Part shown: piece by piece, positions 11,452 through 22,810 of the stretch
How positions within the stretch are numbered: the first letter of the stretch is position 1
Layout: every line of letters begins with the position of its first letter
NCBI RefSeq assembly: GCF_950295315.1
Contig: NC_080180.1
Span: 65,443,092-65,507,091 of the forward strand
Direction: 5' to 3'
Length of the DNA: 64,000 bases
From: Erinaceus europaeus
Taxonomy: Eukaryota; Chordata; Mammalia; Eulipotyphla; Erinaceidae
The notes under the pieces: generated by a model
What the model saw: only the letters and a program-made list of their open reading frames with translations
Database searches by the model: none
What the model was told of the DNA's origin: nothing
Position numbers and translations under genes: made by a program

Positions 11452-11625
11452 TGATGGGGCCAGGCGGTGCAGCAGCTAGTTAAGCACATGTATTACAGTG
11501 CACACCAGGTTCAGGCCCCTGGTCCCCCACCTGCAGGGGGAAAGCTTCATGAGTGGTGAAGCAGGGCTGCAGGTGTCTCTCTGTATCTAGTCAATAATAA
11601 GTACATAATTTTTTTTAAAAAAAAG
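11452..11625 (+). repeat. SINE-B, internally shortened
   Basis: gatggggccaggcggtgcag, gttcaggcccctggtccccc, cacctgcagggggaaagctt, gaagcagggctgcaggtgtc, then straight to tagtcaataataagtacat. The long pyrimidine region is missing compared with full copies. Confidence 0.8.
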
Positions 11626-11779
11626 CACAAAGTCATTGTTATGCAATAGGCTAGTAAGTTGGATTTCGGAAATTTTAGTAATGTGTTAACCCACACAAAA
11701 CAACATAGACCTGACAGCACTGCCTTAACTCCCCCATGACGGTTAGAACCTAAAGGCTCTCCTGTCATCATCAAACTGA

Positions 11780-11912
11780 GACTCAATTGCATTTTCAGAT
11801 CTCAGATGCCTTTTCTGTTTCCCCAGAGTGCTAGGGATTGAATCTGGGAGCTCAGAGCTTGAGGCATGAAAATATTTTTGCATAACCATTATGCTCTCTC
11901 TCTAGCCCCAGA
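11780..11912 (-). repeat. SINE-C, decayed
   Basis: gagtgctagggattgaatct, gagctcagagcttgaggcat, gcataaccattatgctctct, ctagcccc. Same antisense head order as the copies at 22605 and 31180. Confidence 0.65.
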
Positions 11913-12171
11913 AATAGAGCCTTGAACTTCAAACAGAAACCATCCATTCTAGTACCAGTTAGGTAATCTGCTTGAGAGAAGCCTATCATCCCCCAAAGGG
12001 AACATACATAGCCCTGCAGGGATCTGCTTTCTCTTCCTGGTCTAACTTCCTTATTCCCTGCTTTAGCTACCAAACTCTTTCATTGGGTATAGTTCTTCAG
12101 AACTCCTTTCTCCTTACTGTATCGTATCAGATGTTGTCTGACTCATGAATTACTAAATGATTTCTATTACA

Positions 12172-12335
12172 GGGCTGGAAAAATCACTCTCTTGCATAGT
12201 GTGTTACTTAGGCATGTAGGAAACACAGGTTCAAGTCTGGTCCCCACAGCACTGAAAAAGGTTCTGTGGTATCTCTCTCGATCTCCCTCTCTCTTCACTT
12301 CTGTTATCTGAAAAGTCAGCCGGGAGTGATGAAGC
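12172..12335 (+). repeat. tRNA-derived SINE, decayed
   Basis: agggctggaaaaatcactct, acaggttcaagtctggtccc, aaggttctgtggtatctctc and a pyrimidine tract. A B-box-like core survives (ggttcaagtct). Family placement between SINE-B and SINE-C is uncertain. Confidence 0.55.
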
Positions 12336-12339
12336 ACTG

Positions 12340-13020
12340 GAGATAAGCAAATGAAAATGATAATGTTAACAACAACAAAAAAAGAAAAGAAAAGAAAAGC
12401 TCAGGAAAAATAGGAAGAAGGGAATAGTAGGTGAAGCAAGGCTAGAAAAGCTAACTGCAGACAGTTCTGAAGGGAAACAAGAGGAGAGAGGTGGGGTCCA
12501 GGACAGCTTAGACTTCTTCTGCTCTAGTGGCTGGCTTCGGACTAGGAAGCATGACCCAGTGTACAAAGCTGAGGTGGGGTGTTGCCAACATAAAGGGAAT
12601 CTCTCAAAAACCAGACCATGGAAATAGAATTTGAAATTAGGTCTGAGCAGAAGCCAGTGAATTGATTACCCAATCTCTGTTACTTTTAATATCTAAGTTT
12701 TTCTTCTTCTTCTTCTTTTTTAACCTTTCTAGCCTTCTCCTCTCCCCATTTCTCTTTCTGATTTAATGCTGTTTTGAAGTCTCTAAATTTGTACAATTGG
12801 TGTTCTGGAGTGAGGAAAGATAATTGCTTATTTTACCACAGCTATGAAACAAGCAAACCATACTATTTGTTTTCCCAAACAGTCTGTAGAACAAACCATT
12901 CAGATTTTTTAGCCAAATTCTACACAGCTATAAAATCAAATTATGTTCTATGCAGCCAATTGTCAGATTAGTATTTATAATCTATAGATTCTGCTGTCTA
13001 AAAAAATCAAATAATTTGGG
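12340..13020. other. Unassigned sequence
   Basis: Short (aaaag)n and (ttc)n runs near 12380 and 12705. No gene or clear repeat. Confidence 0.4.
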
Positions 13021-13021
13021 G

Positions 13022-13385
13022 GGTGAGGCTGGGCAGTAGTACAGTAAGTTAAGTGCACATGGTGTAAAAGCAAAGGGCCAGCATAAGGATCCCGGTTCGA
13101 GCCCTGGCTCCCCACCTGCAGGGGAGTCGCTTCACAGGCGGTGAAGTAGGTCTGCAGGTGTCTGTCTTTCTCTCCCCCTCTCTGTCTTCCCCTCCTCTCT
13201 CTATTTCTCTCTTTCCTATCCAACAATGATAACAGCAATGGCACCAACAACAATGATGACAACAACAAGGGCAACAAAAATGGGAATAAATGGCCTCTAG
13301 GAGCAGTGGATTCATAGTGCAGGCACAGAGCCCCAGTGATAACCCTGGTGACAAAAAAAAGGTAAATTAAAAATAAAATAAAATA
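13022..13385 (+). repeat. SINE-A, long subtype
   Basis: Head ggctgggcagtagtacagta, B box ggttcgagccc, body, then aacaagggcaacaaaaatgg, the 3' module tggcctctaggagcagtgga, ttcatagtgcaggcacagag, ccccagtgataaccctggtg and an (aaataa)n tail. One of the clearest views of the module in sense orientation. Confidence 0.9.
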
Positions 13386-13389
13386 AATA

Positions 13390-14515
13390 AAATAATTCAA
13401 CTTGCTCACATGTACACATATAATTTTCATTAACATAATTAAATTGTACAAAGGAAAATCAACTTTCTTACCATCCTAGACAAACAGAGATGATTTATAA
13501 AGATGAATATAAATTCAAAATAAAGTTAAACAAGTAGATATAAAATTTCAAAGATACTTCTATCTTGAATTATAAAAATTTATTTTGTAAATATTACATA
13601 CATGCAAAAGTCTTCAGAATGAGATTACTACTCCTTAACATTATAGTCATCTAGCTCATAGCACTGCTAGAGTATTTTTTCAGAAATATAAAATTCTTGC
13701 AATGAGTTATAAGATTAACTTTATGAAAATGATTTGTGATTTTTTTTGTTATACATTTGACAATGTACACTGGTAAGTATATACTGGGAGCAATTTTCTT
13801 AGGAATTAAAAAAAAAAACAGCCTCAGGGGGGATATGCCAAACTTTTTCTCATTTGGTTACAAGTCATTCTGTGACAATGATTATTATATTTTCTTTTAA
13901 CCTTCAGTTTTATGTCATGCCCTACCATATAGTAAACTTGAATAGAAGGCTTACACTTATTTTTTGTCTCTAGAGACCACAAAAGTGAAGCAATAGGAAG
14001 AAAAACAAAAGAACTATGTTGCTAACAAAACAATGAATAATTTCACTGAGCTGTCTTGTTAAATATTGTGGGCCTGACACGTTGTTGCTCTAAACAGGGT
14101 TACATGGAATCAGTCCCGGCTGTCTTGCCTGGTGTTACACGGCATCTCAATGGTTCTAGCAGGAGCTGTGTTAAAAAGTTGGTGCTGAAGGAAATATTGT
14201 ACTGGAATGAATGTTTCAAGAAGCACGCCGCCAAATCTGGTGTATGGGATAGCTGTTAATAATGAACTTCACGTCAAGGAAGCTTGCTTTACTAAGGATG
14301 GCACAGTGCTGCTTCAGTGTGTCAGGAGGAGAGGCGTCTATCCGGTTCCCTTTGCTATTCTTACCTAAGGTGGACAAGTACTAACTAACCCCATGAAGCA
14401 AACTCACAAGTGGAGAACAGCCTGGGGAAGTTGGCCAGAAAAGGTCCTTTTTGACCTTATGATATATATTTGCACATTCCACTTTTAAGTTTTACTGATT
14501 GTTATTTTTTAGTAC
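13390..14515. other. Unassigned unique sequence, ~1.1 kb
   Basis: AT-rich. The 67-codon frame at 14056-14259 (plus) has no recognised motif. Nothing identifiable. Confidence 0.4.
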
Positions 14516-14517
14516 TT

Positions 14518-14895
14518 TATTTATTTTAAACACAGAGGGAAGTTTGAGATAGAGGTGAGAGTGGAGAGAGAGAGCACTCTAGCAGTGTCCCTGCTCCTGA
14601 ACCTTTCGCCCTGCAGGTTCCTGCACTACAAATCCACTGCTCCTGGAGGCCATCTTTTTCCCATTGTTTTTGCTGCTATAGTTGCTGTTATGGTTGGATA
14701 GGACTAAGAGAAATCAAGAAAGTAGGGGGAGACAGAGAGGGGGAGAGAAGACAGACACCTGCAGACCTCTGTCACCACCTGTGAAGCGACTCCCCTGCAG
14801 GTGGAGAGCCAGGGGCTCAAACTGGTATTCTCGTGCTGGTTCTTACGCTTAGCAGTGTGTGTGCTTAACCAGCTGCACTACCACCCGGTTCCCTT
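14518..14895 (-). repeat. SINE-C tail plus SINE-A long subtype
   Basis: 14518-14600 resembles an antisense SINE-C tail (gagagtggagagagagagca). From about 14612 follows the antisense 3' module (caggttcctgcactacaaat, ccactgctcctggaggccat), then a SINE-A body to accacccggttccc. It may be one insertion into an older SINE. Confidence 0.7.
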
Positions 14896-16677
14896 GACAT
14901 CTGTTTCATTAAACAAGATTTATTATTCCAGTGGCTACAAAATATTTATAAATGAAAATAAATCAAATCCCATAAAACCAATGTACATGTTCATCAAGAC
15001 ATAATGTAATGGAAAAGTCAATCATTTTAAAGCATTAACTTTCAAATGCTATTTTTCCAATATGCATATGATTCATTTCTGTTAAGATTCTAGAATGAGG
15101 CTCTTTAATAGGTACCACATATGGAGGTACCACATATGGAGGAAAATAAAGGAGTAACAGACTCTCCCCAGTTTGTAATAGAAAAAAAAATTCAATATTT
15201 AAGTCAAGTTCATACTTACTTCTTTCATATAAATTTAAGTCTATCAGTGGGAAAGACTGTATTTTCATTGTAAATATATACTAACAGACTGAGTACAAGT
15301 TCATAATGTCTATATCTAAAAAAATGAAGTTCATATGAAAGTGGGAGCTTTCTGCATGTCATGCCAATAGCTCATGTTCTCTAGGTTAGTGACTGGGAAG
15401 TTGACGGGAGCTTTTTCTAACTTTCTTCATTTAATAGGATGAGTACAGAGACCCTTATACAGAGTTTGTATAAAAATGGGGAGGCCATTGAGAATCTCAG
15501 TAGAGACATGCAAATATTGTAATAGTTTCTTATTATCTTCTATGTTAAATTATTTTTTGATAAATTAAAATGAGACATTTTGATTAATTTCTCTTTTTCT
15601 GGAAATGTATATCATATTCCATTCAGGATTGAATTAGACTTTTAGAATTTAATTAACTCATTTTAAATGCATAACTTCTAGTAGCCTATAATGAAAATTA
15701 GATACACATATAAGAAAGAGTAGATCCCTCTGGCCTTTGGAATTTGAATAGCTCAGTTGAATAAGCACCACTTACTATTCATGGTATAAACATGTATATA
15801 TCTTCCACTTAGAAAATCAAACATAATTATCATGTTAAATAGAGCATAGCACCATATCTATTAAATCAAACACTTTATTATAGGGACCTAAAATGTTAGA
15901 ATATTGAATGATAAATATTAATCTCTCTGCATTATTTGAAATATTAATCATGCTAATTTAAATGTCTAATCTGATGGATTTTTGATAGGTGTTAGATTTA
16001 ATTAATAAAATGTTTAGTAGAACTGTATATGATCTCTAGAAATATTTCCTTTAGGGATGTAAAACTCATATTTTAAATTGTATTCAGAAGAAGTGGAGAA
16101 ACTTGAGTAATCTATCAGAAATGGTATAATCAACTGTGTGTTTTTGACACCTTCTGCTTCCCAGACGGTGGAAACCGTCATATAATTACCAGAAAGGAAA
16201 ATTAATTGTTTTAATTCTTAATGCTTTATCTTTTAATATACTCTATTATGTCAAGAGGCAAGTATGTATGTGATTTCAAGGGACTGGGAAATAAAATAAG
16301 GTTAAAAAACCATAATAGAGACTTCAAGAAACCCAAAGGTTACGTTAAAAGAAAATCTTACACAACTTATTAGTAAAAGACATTCATTCACCTCAAGTTA
16401 TTTTGAGGGACCTGGTATGAGTCAGATGATATAGAAAGCTGGTATCAAAGTAGACAAGCTCTTAAACAATACACAGCGTCTTCAACAGCTCCCTCTTGTT
16501 CTCATGACATAGTCTTGTGAGTAAATCAAGTGCCCGGGAAAATAAGCATAATGGTCTCACTGATGGGAGCACAGTACCATCTGTCTTTGTAAAGAGGAAG
16601 CTGTGGATGTGATTTACTTTGATGCAGGGGAGAAGCCTCTGCTTGAGAAACTTCATCAGACTGGGGTGAGGGGGTGG
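14896..16677. other. Unassigned unique sequence, ~1.8 kb
   Basis: One of the longest stretches here with no recognised repeat. AT-rich. Contains a perfect 15-bp direct tandem, ggtaccacatatgga, at 15111-15125 and 15126-15140. No exon-like signal convinced me. Confidence 0.4.
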
Positions 16678-16873
16678 GGTGGCACGCCTTCTTGAGTGCT
16701 CCAGTTACAATGCACAAGGCCCTGGGTCCAAACCTCAGTATCCCACCTGCGGGGGGAAAGCTTTGCAAGAGCTGAAGCAATGCCATACCTGTCCTCCTGT
16801 CTTTCCCTTTGCATGCCCCCCCCCTTTCCTCTTGGCTTCTCTTTCTCTCTCTATCCAAATAAAGAGATAAATA
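16678..16873 (+). repeat. SINE-B
   Basis: tggggtggcacgccttcttg, gggtccaaacctcagtatcc, cacctgcggggggaaagctt and tctctatccaaataaagag. Moderately diverged, with a C8 run in the pyrimidine region. Confidence 0.85.
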
Positions 16874-16879
16874 ACTACT

Positions 16880-17520
16880 GATTCAATTCCTGTTCCAGTG
16901 ATCGGTCTGTCAAGGTATCTTCTTCCTCTTCCCTTCAGCTTGGCAGGCGGTAGATTGTAGGAATACATCCATTTAAGCTAGGTTCTCCAGTTACTTTGCA
17001 GAGATGCTCATAAGATTCATGTATGATTCTTTTTTCCTCACCATCTTTGGTTATAATGTTCTCTCTCTCATTCCTGATGGCTTTCATTGTAGCTTTCTCT
17101 CTTTTTCTTTTTGTGAGACTAGCTGGTGGTTTATCTATTGTACTTCTCCTTTAAGGGACAAAACCTCTTCTTGATCTTTTGAATCTTGCCTCTGTGTTCT
17201 AGCCCATTACGTTCTGCTCTGATGTTGACTATTATCTTCCTCCTTGTGACTTTTGGGTCTCTTTGTTGTTCCTTTCCTAGTTGGTTCAGTTGTGATGTTA
17301 AGTAGTTTACTTACGTCTTCACTGTTTGTTACTGTGGGTCTGTCTTGCTAGAAATTATCTTCTTAGGACAGTATTTTCCGGATTCGACATGACTACTAGT
17401 TGGTCTCTCCATCTTCATCGTTCTAAAGTCTTCCTTAGATTTCTTCAGTGACTTGCATATTGTTCAGAAGCATGTTGTTTACTCCCTACACTATTGGTCT
17501 ATTTATTTTTGTGCTTGATT
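16880..17520 (-). pseudogene. Decayed L1 ORF2 fragment
   Basis: Antisense text (ttcagcttggcaggcggtag, gctggtggtttatctattgt, tgatcttttgaatcttgcct, gttcagttgtgatgttaag, gaagcatgttgtttactcc) runs in the same order as antisense L1 ORF2 coding sequence between the endonuclease and reverse transcriptase domains. The young copy at 26600-27250 gives an internal comparison. Many substitutions and indels; no open frame remains. An ancient L1, far older than the one at 22795. Confidence 0.65.
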
Positions 17521-17544
17521 TCTTTCTTTCTTTCTATCTTTTGT

Positions 17545-17775
17545 TTCTTTTAAATCATGATTATAGAGGGAATTAATGATTTACAGGGAAGTCATCAACA
17601 CAGGGGTATAATTTCTCATTTTCCCGTGAGAGTTCTTTGCACAGCACCCTCACCCATCAAGTAGGTCCTTTGATATAATAGTGCACCAAGACCACGGTTC
17701 TTCTCAGCATTCACACTTTCCTTCAAACTCTGGGAGCTGGTGTTTGTTTGCTTCTGTGTTTTTTTAGTTCCTTAA
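17545..17775 (-). mobile_element. Old L1 3'-end-like segment
   Basis: atagagggaattaatgattt, acagggaagtcatcaacaca and caccctcacccatcaagtag parallel the antisense L1 3' ends at 33660 and 28360 (ttgggg-aattaatg motif, then C-rich text). Weak, decayed. Confidence 0.45.
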
Positions 17776-17890
17776 GGAAATGGTCTCTGAGTTCTTAAAC
17801 TTGTATCCCTATGCCTTCATGATAAGTTTCCAGAATTGTATCAGTATCTTTTTTTTCTTTCCTACATGTGTTATCTGCCTCAGCATTTCT

Positions 17891-18178
17891 TTTTTTTTTT
17901 TTGTAAATATTTATTTATTTAATTTATGCCATTTTTGTTGGCCTTGTTGTTTTATTGTTGTCGATGGATAGGACAGAGAGAAATGGAAAGAAGGGGAAAA
18001 CAGAAAGGGGGAGAAAAAGGAGAAAACAGAAAGGGGGAGAAAAAGACAGATGTGCTTCACTGCTTGTGAAGCGACTCCCCTACAGGTGGGGAGCCAGGGA
18101 CTCGAACCAGGATCCTTATGCCAGCTCTTGCACTTTGCTTCAAGTGCGCTTAACCTGCTGCACTAGTGTCCGACTCCC
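17891..18178 (-). repeat. SINE-A with internal duplication
   Basis: Antisense SINE-A ending cgactccc, flanked by gcctcagcatttct (17877-17890) and gcctcatcatttct (18181-18194), one difference. The purine region carries a direct duplication of about 24 bp (period 26) around 17996-18045, a copy-specific change. Confidence 0.9.
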
Positions 18179-18194
18179 ATGCCTCATCATTTCT

Positions 18195-18799
18195 AAGTTC
18201 CAACATAGCTGTTGGGTTGCCTCTGAGTTCACACACTGAGCCAGCAGGTGGTGCTGCGGCTAAGGTGTTTACATGTTGTGGTGGAGTGGGGGATAGATAG
18301 AGGGCAGATTCTACTGCATGTCACTGGCTGTGGTGGCAACATGGGGCCTTGCTGTTGCGTTTCAGTCTGTCTGACCTATGGACATGAATAGCAGGAGAGA
18401 ACTGTTTTCTTCTGAGTACACTAAGGACAAGCTAGATCTGGTGCAGCAGCCTACACAGACCATACAGTTTTAGTTCCTGGCAGTTTTTTTTTTTTTGTGT
18501 GTGTGTGTGTGTGTGTGTGTTTGTTTGTTTTTGTTTTTACCTTGATACATTGGTGAATTCTTGCGACCAGTTTTAAATATTCGTATGCCCTGAATTCACA
18601 GGTTAAACACCTAGAACTCCCCCACTTATCTGGAGTCCGCATGTGCTTAGGTGCATAGCTGCCAAGATGGATAGCTGTCAACAGGAAATGCTTCTGTCCT
18701 GAGAATCTCTCCCTCTCCCTTTTTTCTACTCTGTGGCTAAATGAGTGCCTTTGCAAGTCCCAGATGTAATCTGATGAGATTTCAGATTTCAAAAAATTG
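18195..18799. other. Unassigned sequence with (GT)n
   Basis: A T-run then a (GT)n microsatellite at about 18497-18521. The rest is not identifiable. A short gccagcaggtggtgctgcgg-like piece near 18240 may be a SINE head remnant. Confidence 0.4.
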
Positions 18800-19003
18800 T
18801 TTTATTCTCTGTATTTATTGGATAGAGACCACCAGAAATCGAGATGGAGAGATAGAGAGGAATAAGGACAGAGACACCTGCAGCCCTGTTTTGCTTCTTG
18901 CAAAGCTTTCCCCCTGGAGGTGGGGGTCAGGGGCTTGAACCTGGGTCCTTATGTGCTGTAATGTGTGTGCTTACCAGGTGCACCACTGCCTGGCCCCTTC
19001 AGG
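18800..19003 (-). repeat. SINE-B
   Basis: tttattggatagagaccacc, agaaatcgagatggagagat, gacacctgcagccctgtttt, gcttgaacctgggtccttat and an end at actgcctggcccc. Complete antisense SINE-B. Confidence 0.88.
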
Positions 19004-19410
19004 TGATTTTTCATTGCCTTATCCAGTTGATTGTGTTAGCAATCATGTATCAGCAGCTACTCCATGGCCAAGCCTCCAGAAGTCTACATGGCTGCTTTGT
19101 ATGTAAATATTGTAGTTAGTTAAAAGACATTTCAGAGTGACATTCTACAGAAAAATGTACTTCTCAGTGTACACCACTAAAAGTGATGCTTTAAATAATA
19201 CAGCCTTTTTTTTTTCTATTGCAGTTAATCTACATTTAAAAAAAAAAACTTCCTGTTTTTCGAGTCATTGCTATGAGGATTTGGGGCAGTGCTGCTAGGA
19301 ATTGAGTGTTAATGTCCCTCACTCACTGCACCTGCCCAATTTACATGTGAAAACCCTCTTTGCAAGGTGATGGGACTAGACACTAGAGCCTCAGGTGGTG
19401 ACTTGGATTG
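19004..19410. other. Unassigned sequence
   Basis: Nothing recognised beyond short T and A runs near 19205 and 19240. Confidence 0.4.
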
Positions 19411-19414
19411 ATGG

Positions 19415-19612
19415 GGGACAAGAAGTGGTGCACCAGGTTAACTGCACACACTACAGTGTGTAAGGATATAGGTTCAAGCCTCTGGTCCCCATCTGCATTG
19501 GGAAGCTTCATTAGTGGTGAAGCAGGGCTGCAGGTGTCTCTCTGTCTCTCTATCTCCCCCTCTTCTCTCTGCATCTGTCTCTACCCGATAATATAGAAAT
19601 AGATAAATAATA
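19415..19612 (+). repeat. SINE-B
   Basis: gacaagaagtggtgcaccag, aggttcaagcctctggtccc, agtggtgaagcagggctgca and a degenerate end (ctacccgataatatagaaat). Its 3' sequence aaaggattgatggggg partly repeats the left flank ggattgatgggg, a likely target duplication. Confidence 0.85.
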
Positions 19613-19734
19613 AAGGATTGATGGGGGGCAGGTAAAAAATAAAGGATTGATGATGTCATCAATGTGTGGCCCTCATGAGTGGGGTTAGTGTCTTTGTAAG
19701 AGACATTGGAGACATTGCTTTCGCTCTGGTTTTT

Positions 19735-20010
19735 GTTTGTTTGTTTTTTGCCTCCAGAGTTATCGCTGAAGGTTGATGCCAGCACTAGGAATCCACTGCT
19801 CCTGTGGCCATTACATTTTTTCATTTTTTTATTGGATATGACAAAGAGAAATTGAGAGGGGAGGGGAAGATAGAGAACATGAGAGAAAGATAGACACCTG
19901 CAGCCCTGATCAACCACTTGTGAAGTGAACCCGCTGCAGGTGGGGAGCTGGCAGCTTGAACCGGCTTTGTATTATGTGCGCTTAACCTGGTGATCTACCA
20001 GCTGGTTCTG
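19735..20010 (-). repeat. SINE-A, long subtype, diverged
   Basis: Antisense 3' module (gcctccagagttatcgctga, atccactgctcctgtggcca) followed by attggatatgacaaagagaa and the body to accagctggttc. Confidence 0.75.
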
Positions 20011-21100
20011 TCTCTCTTCCTCACCCAAGAAATATATGCTTTTTAGTCCTTATTAATGGTCTCTTGAATAGGCATATAGCAAAATATAAAATTTCCATTC
20101 TCTTTTCCAAATTGTGAGACAGTAAAACTAACATAAATGATTTTTATGACTCAAAGGCAAGATTACCTTAGGTAATTATGCATTCATTTATGACCTCATT
20201 TCTGGCATTGCATCATTAGATTGGATTATACACAATTTATGATTAAATATATAAGATTTATGTAAAATATTTTAATATATCCTTACAATACATTGTTCTA
20301 CTTCCCAATGAATCCCAGACGCTAAACTAGTCATCATATTACATTGGATTGACCTTCCCGTGGTGCATCCCGTGAGTACCCATTCATTGGGGAAACTGAC
20401 GATCCTTCCTAGCCAGCTGAATCCACATGGATCCCAGTCACTTTCAAAGCCAGCAACAAGCAGCTCCTGACAGCTTTCAACCTGACCTGTTGACTGGCTA
20501 TGGAAGAAGGGCAAACGCTAGAAGAAGAATCATATTACAATATGATTTTACACTAACTTCTTACTTACTTTGAATATCTAGGCTTCAGTCTGAAGGTCAC
20601 ATAATCAAAATCTCTTTATTAACAACATTGAAACCTGCACATACACATTTAAAAACTTATTTGTGGTCATCATTAAGTAGTTTTTGGTACTTCCTTTCCC
20701 AGTATGCTGGTATGACTAAGTAAATGGATATGCACTATCCCCCAATGAGAATATCAAGAAAATGCTAACATATTCAGCTTCTTTATTCTTCATAAAATTA
20801 GGTGTTTTTTTTTTTTTTTGGTCCCTGTTGTCTTTTGGAGAAGCACTAGAGTTAAGAGATGATACACATATATCATCAAATAAACTCTACTGATATTGAA
20901 CTAAGAAACAAAGGCAAAATTGATTGTCCAAAAGTCTCCTTATCTTTGATATTATGCTCACAGTGAAGTTATTGTTCTCTGCTTTCATAGAATGCTTTTT
21001 TATCTGTTAATTTTTATGGTTTTGTTACATTTCATTTGTGCTATTTCCCTGAAGGACTTATGTTATCTTCATTTTAATCTTATGAATGAGAAATTACATA
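20011..21100. other. Unassigned sequence with a GC-richer island
   Basis: 20280-20530 is richer in GC than its surroundings and unidentified. It ends in a 20-bp string (20510-20529) that also occurs at 2237-2256. The rest is AT-rich and unrecognised. Confidence 0.4.
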
Positions 21101-21102
21101 TA

Positions 21103-21315
21103 TATGGCTGAGTGGTGGTGCACCTGGTTGAGCACACATTAAAATGTGCAAGGACCCAGGTTCAAGCCTTCAGTCCCCACCTGTAGAGAGAAAGCTCTGA
21201 GAGTGGTGAAGCAGGGCTGCAGGTGTCTCTCTGTCTCTCTCCCTCTCTGTCATCCCTTTCCTCTCAATTTCTGGTGGTCTCTATCCAATAAATAAATATT
21301 AATAATATTTTAATT
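21103..21315 (+). repeat. SINE-B
   Basis: ggctgagtggtggtgcacct, ggttcaagccttcagtcccc, agtggtgaagcagggctgca and tctctatccaataaataaat. Nearly full length. Confidence 0.9.
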
Positions 21316-21415
21316 TCTTAAAGAAATACATATATACATATATATATATATTTCTCCTATGTCAGATTTTATGAATCTTATAAATTACTGCCAATCAAGA
21401 TTCAAGGAAAAAATG

Positions 21416-21720
21416 AGTGAAATAAGTCAGAAACAGAAGGATGAATATGGGATGATCTCACTCTCAGGCAGAAGTTGAAAAACAAGATCAGAAACGAAAA
21501 CACAAGTAGAACCTGAAATGGAATTGGCATATTGCACCAAAGTAAAAAACTCTGGGGTGGGTGGGTGGGGAGAATACAGGTCCATGAAGGATGATAAATG
21601 ACATAGTGGGGGTTGTATTGTTAAATGGGAAACTGGGGAATGTTATGCATGTACAAACTATTGTATTTACTGTTGAATGTAAAACATTAATTCCCCAATA
21701 AAGAAATAAATTTAAAAAAA
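21416..21720 (+). mobile_element. 5'-truncated L1, type B 3' end
   Basis: Begins agtgaaataagtcagaaaca, equivalent to the last ORF2 codons, then a short ~0.25 kb 3' UTR ending attccccaataaagaaataa with a polyadenylation signal and A tail. Near-perfect ~19-bp duplications lie at 21397-21415 and 21721-21740. Only the extreme 3' end inserted. Confidence 0.9.
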
Positions 21721-21740
21721 AAGATTCAAGAAAAAAAATG

Positions 21741-22037
21741 TCAACTCTAATCTTCAAAAAAAAATCTGCGTTAGACCAATCTTAGTTTTAAATCACCATG
21801 GAGACTATTTATACATTGGAAACGTGAAGTGGTTTAATACCAAAAACTTACCATTTTCTTTCTGTATTTTCAGCTTTCTTTGTTTTCTTTTCAGTCACCA
21901 CCAAGATACCCACAGCAAGAAGATCTCTAGTATTTCATCACATTAGTGATACCTTCCCCAGTACACATTGGATTGTTATGAAAAAGAATTGAATCATAGG
22001 TGATTGGATATTAACATATATGAATGTCCTGTGCATT
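21741..22037. other. Unassigned sequence
   Basis: Nothing recognised. Confidence 0.4.
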
Positions 22038-22049
22038 TTCCTTGTGATT

Positions 22050-22321
22050 TTATTTATTTATTTTCCCTTTTGTTGCCCTTGTTTTTCATTTTTGTTGTAG
22101 TTATTATTGTTGTCGTCGTTGTTGGATAGGACAGAGAGAAATGGAGAGAGGAGGGGAAGACAGAGAGAGGGAGAGAAAGACAGACACCTGCAGACCTGCT
22201 TCACCGCCTGTGAAGCGACTCCCCTGCAGGTGGGGAGCCGGGTGCTCGAACCGGGATCCTTATGCTGGTCCCTGCGCTTTGTGCCACGTGCACTTAACCC
22301 TCTGTGCCACCGCCCGACTCC
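22050..22321 (-). repeat. SINE-A, young
   Basis: Close to the group consensus, ending cccgactcc. A perfect 12-bp duplication ttccttgtgatt lies at 22038-22049 and 22322-22333. Confidence 0.93.
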
Positions 22322-22604
22322 TTCCTTGTGATTCTTTTTATCTTATGAGCATTTCATAATAAACTATAGCCAAGACTAGTTCTAATGTGACATTTCTATT
22401 CTTGTATGTCTGCATACCCAGGCTACATCTGCTAGGATACATCTTTATAGTCACAATTTTCAATGTATCCATCTTTCCCCATACTTTTATCTTCCTGTTT
22501 TCTTGTTGGCTATCTTAACAATTATGTAATAATTATTTGTGTTAATAAAAAGTTTTCATGTTCAATTAATGTAGTTTCTTTTTTCTTTCACTTATTCTTT
22601 TTTT

Positions 22605-22735
22605 TTTTTTAGCAGAGCACACTACACAGCTATGGTTCATTGTGGTATGGGGGACTGAACCTGGGACTTTGGAGCCTCAGGTAAAAGAGTCTCTTTTGCA
22701 TAACCATTATGCTATCTGCCTCGCCCAACAGTTTC
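22605..22735 (-). repeat. SINE-C
   Basis: agcagagcacactacacagc, gactgaacctgggactttgg, agcctcaggtaaaagagtct, gcataaccattatgctatct and cgccc. Antisense; box B core in tgaacctggg. Confidence 0.8.
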
Positions 22736-22810
22736 TTATATAACATAATATTTGTTGGATTTTGGAGAGGTGGTGCTATTGAAGCTTATGCCTTTGTTAA
22801 GTAGTTTTTT

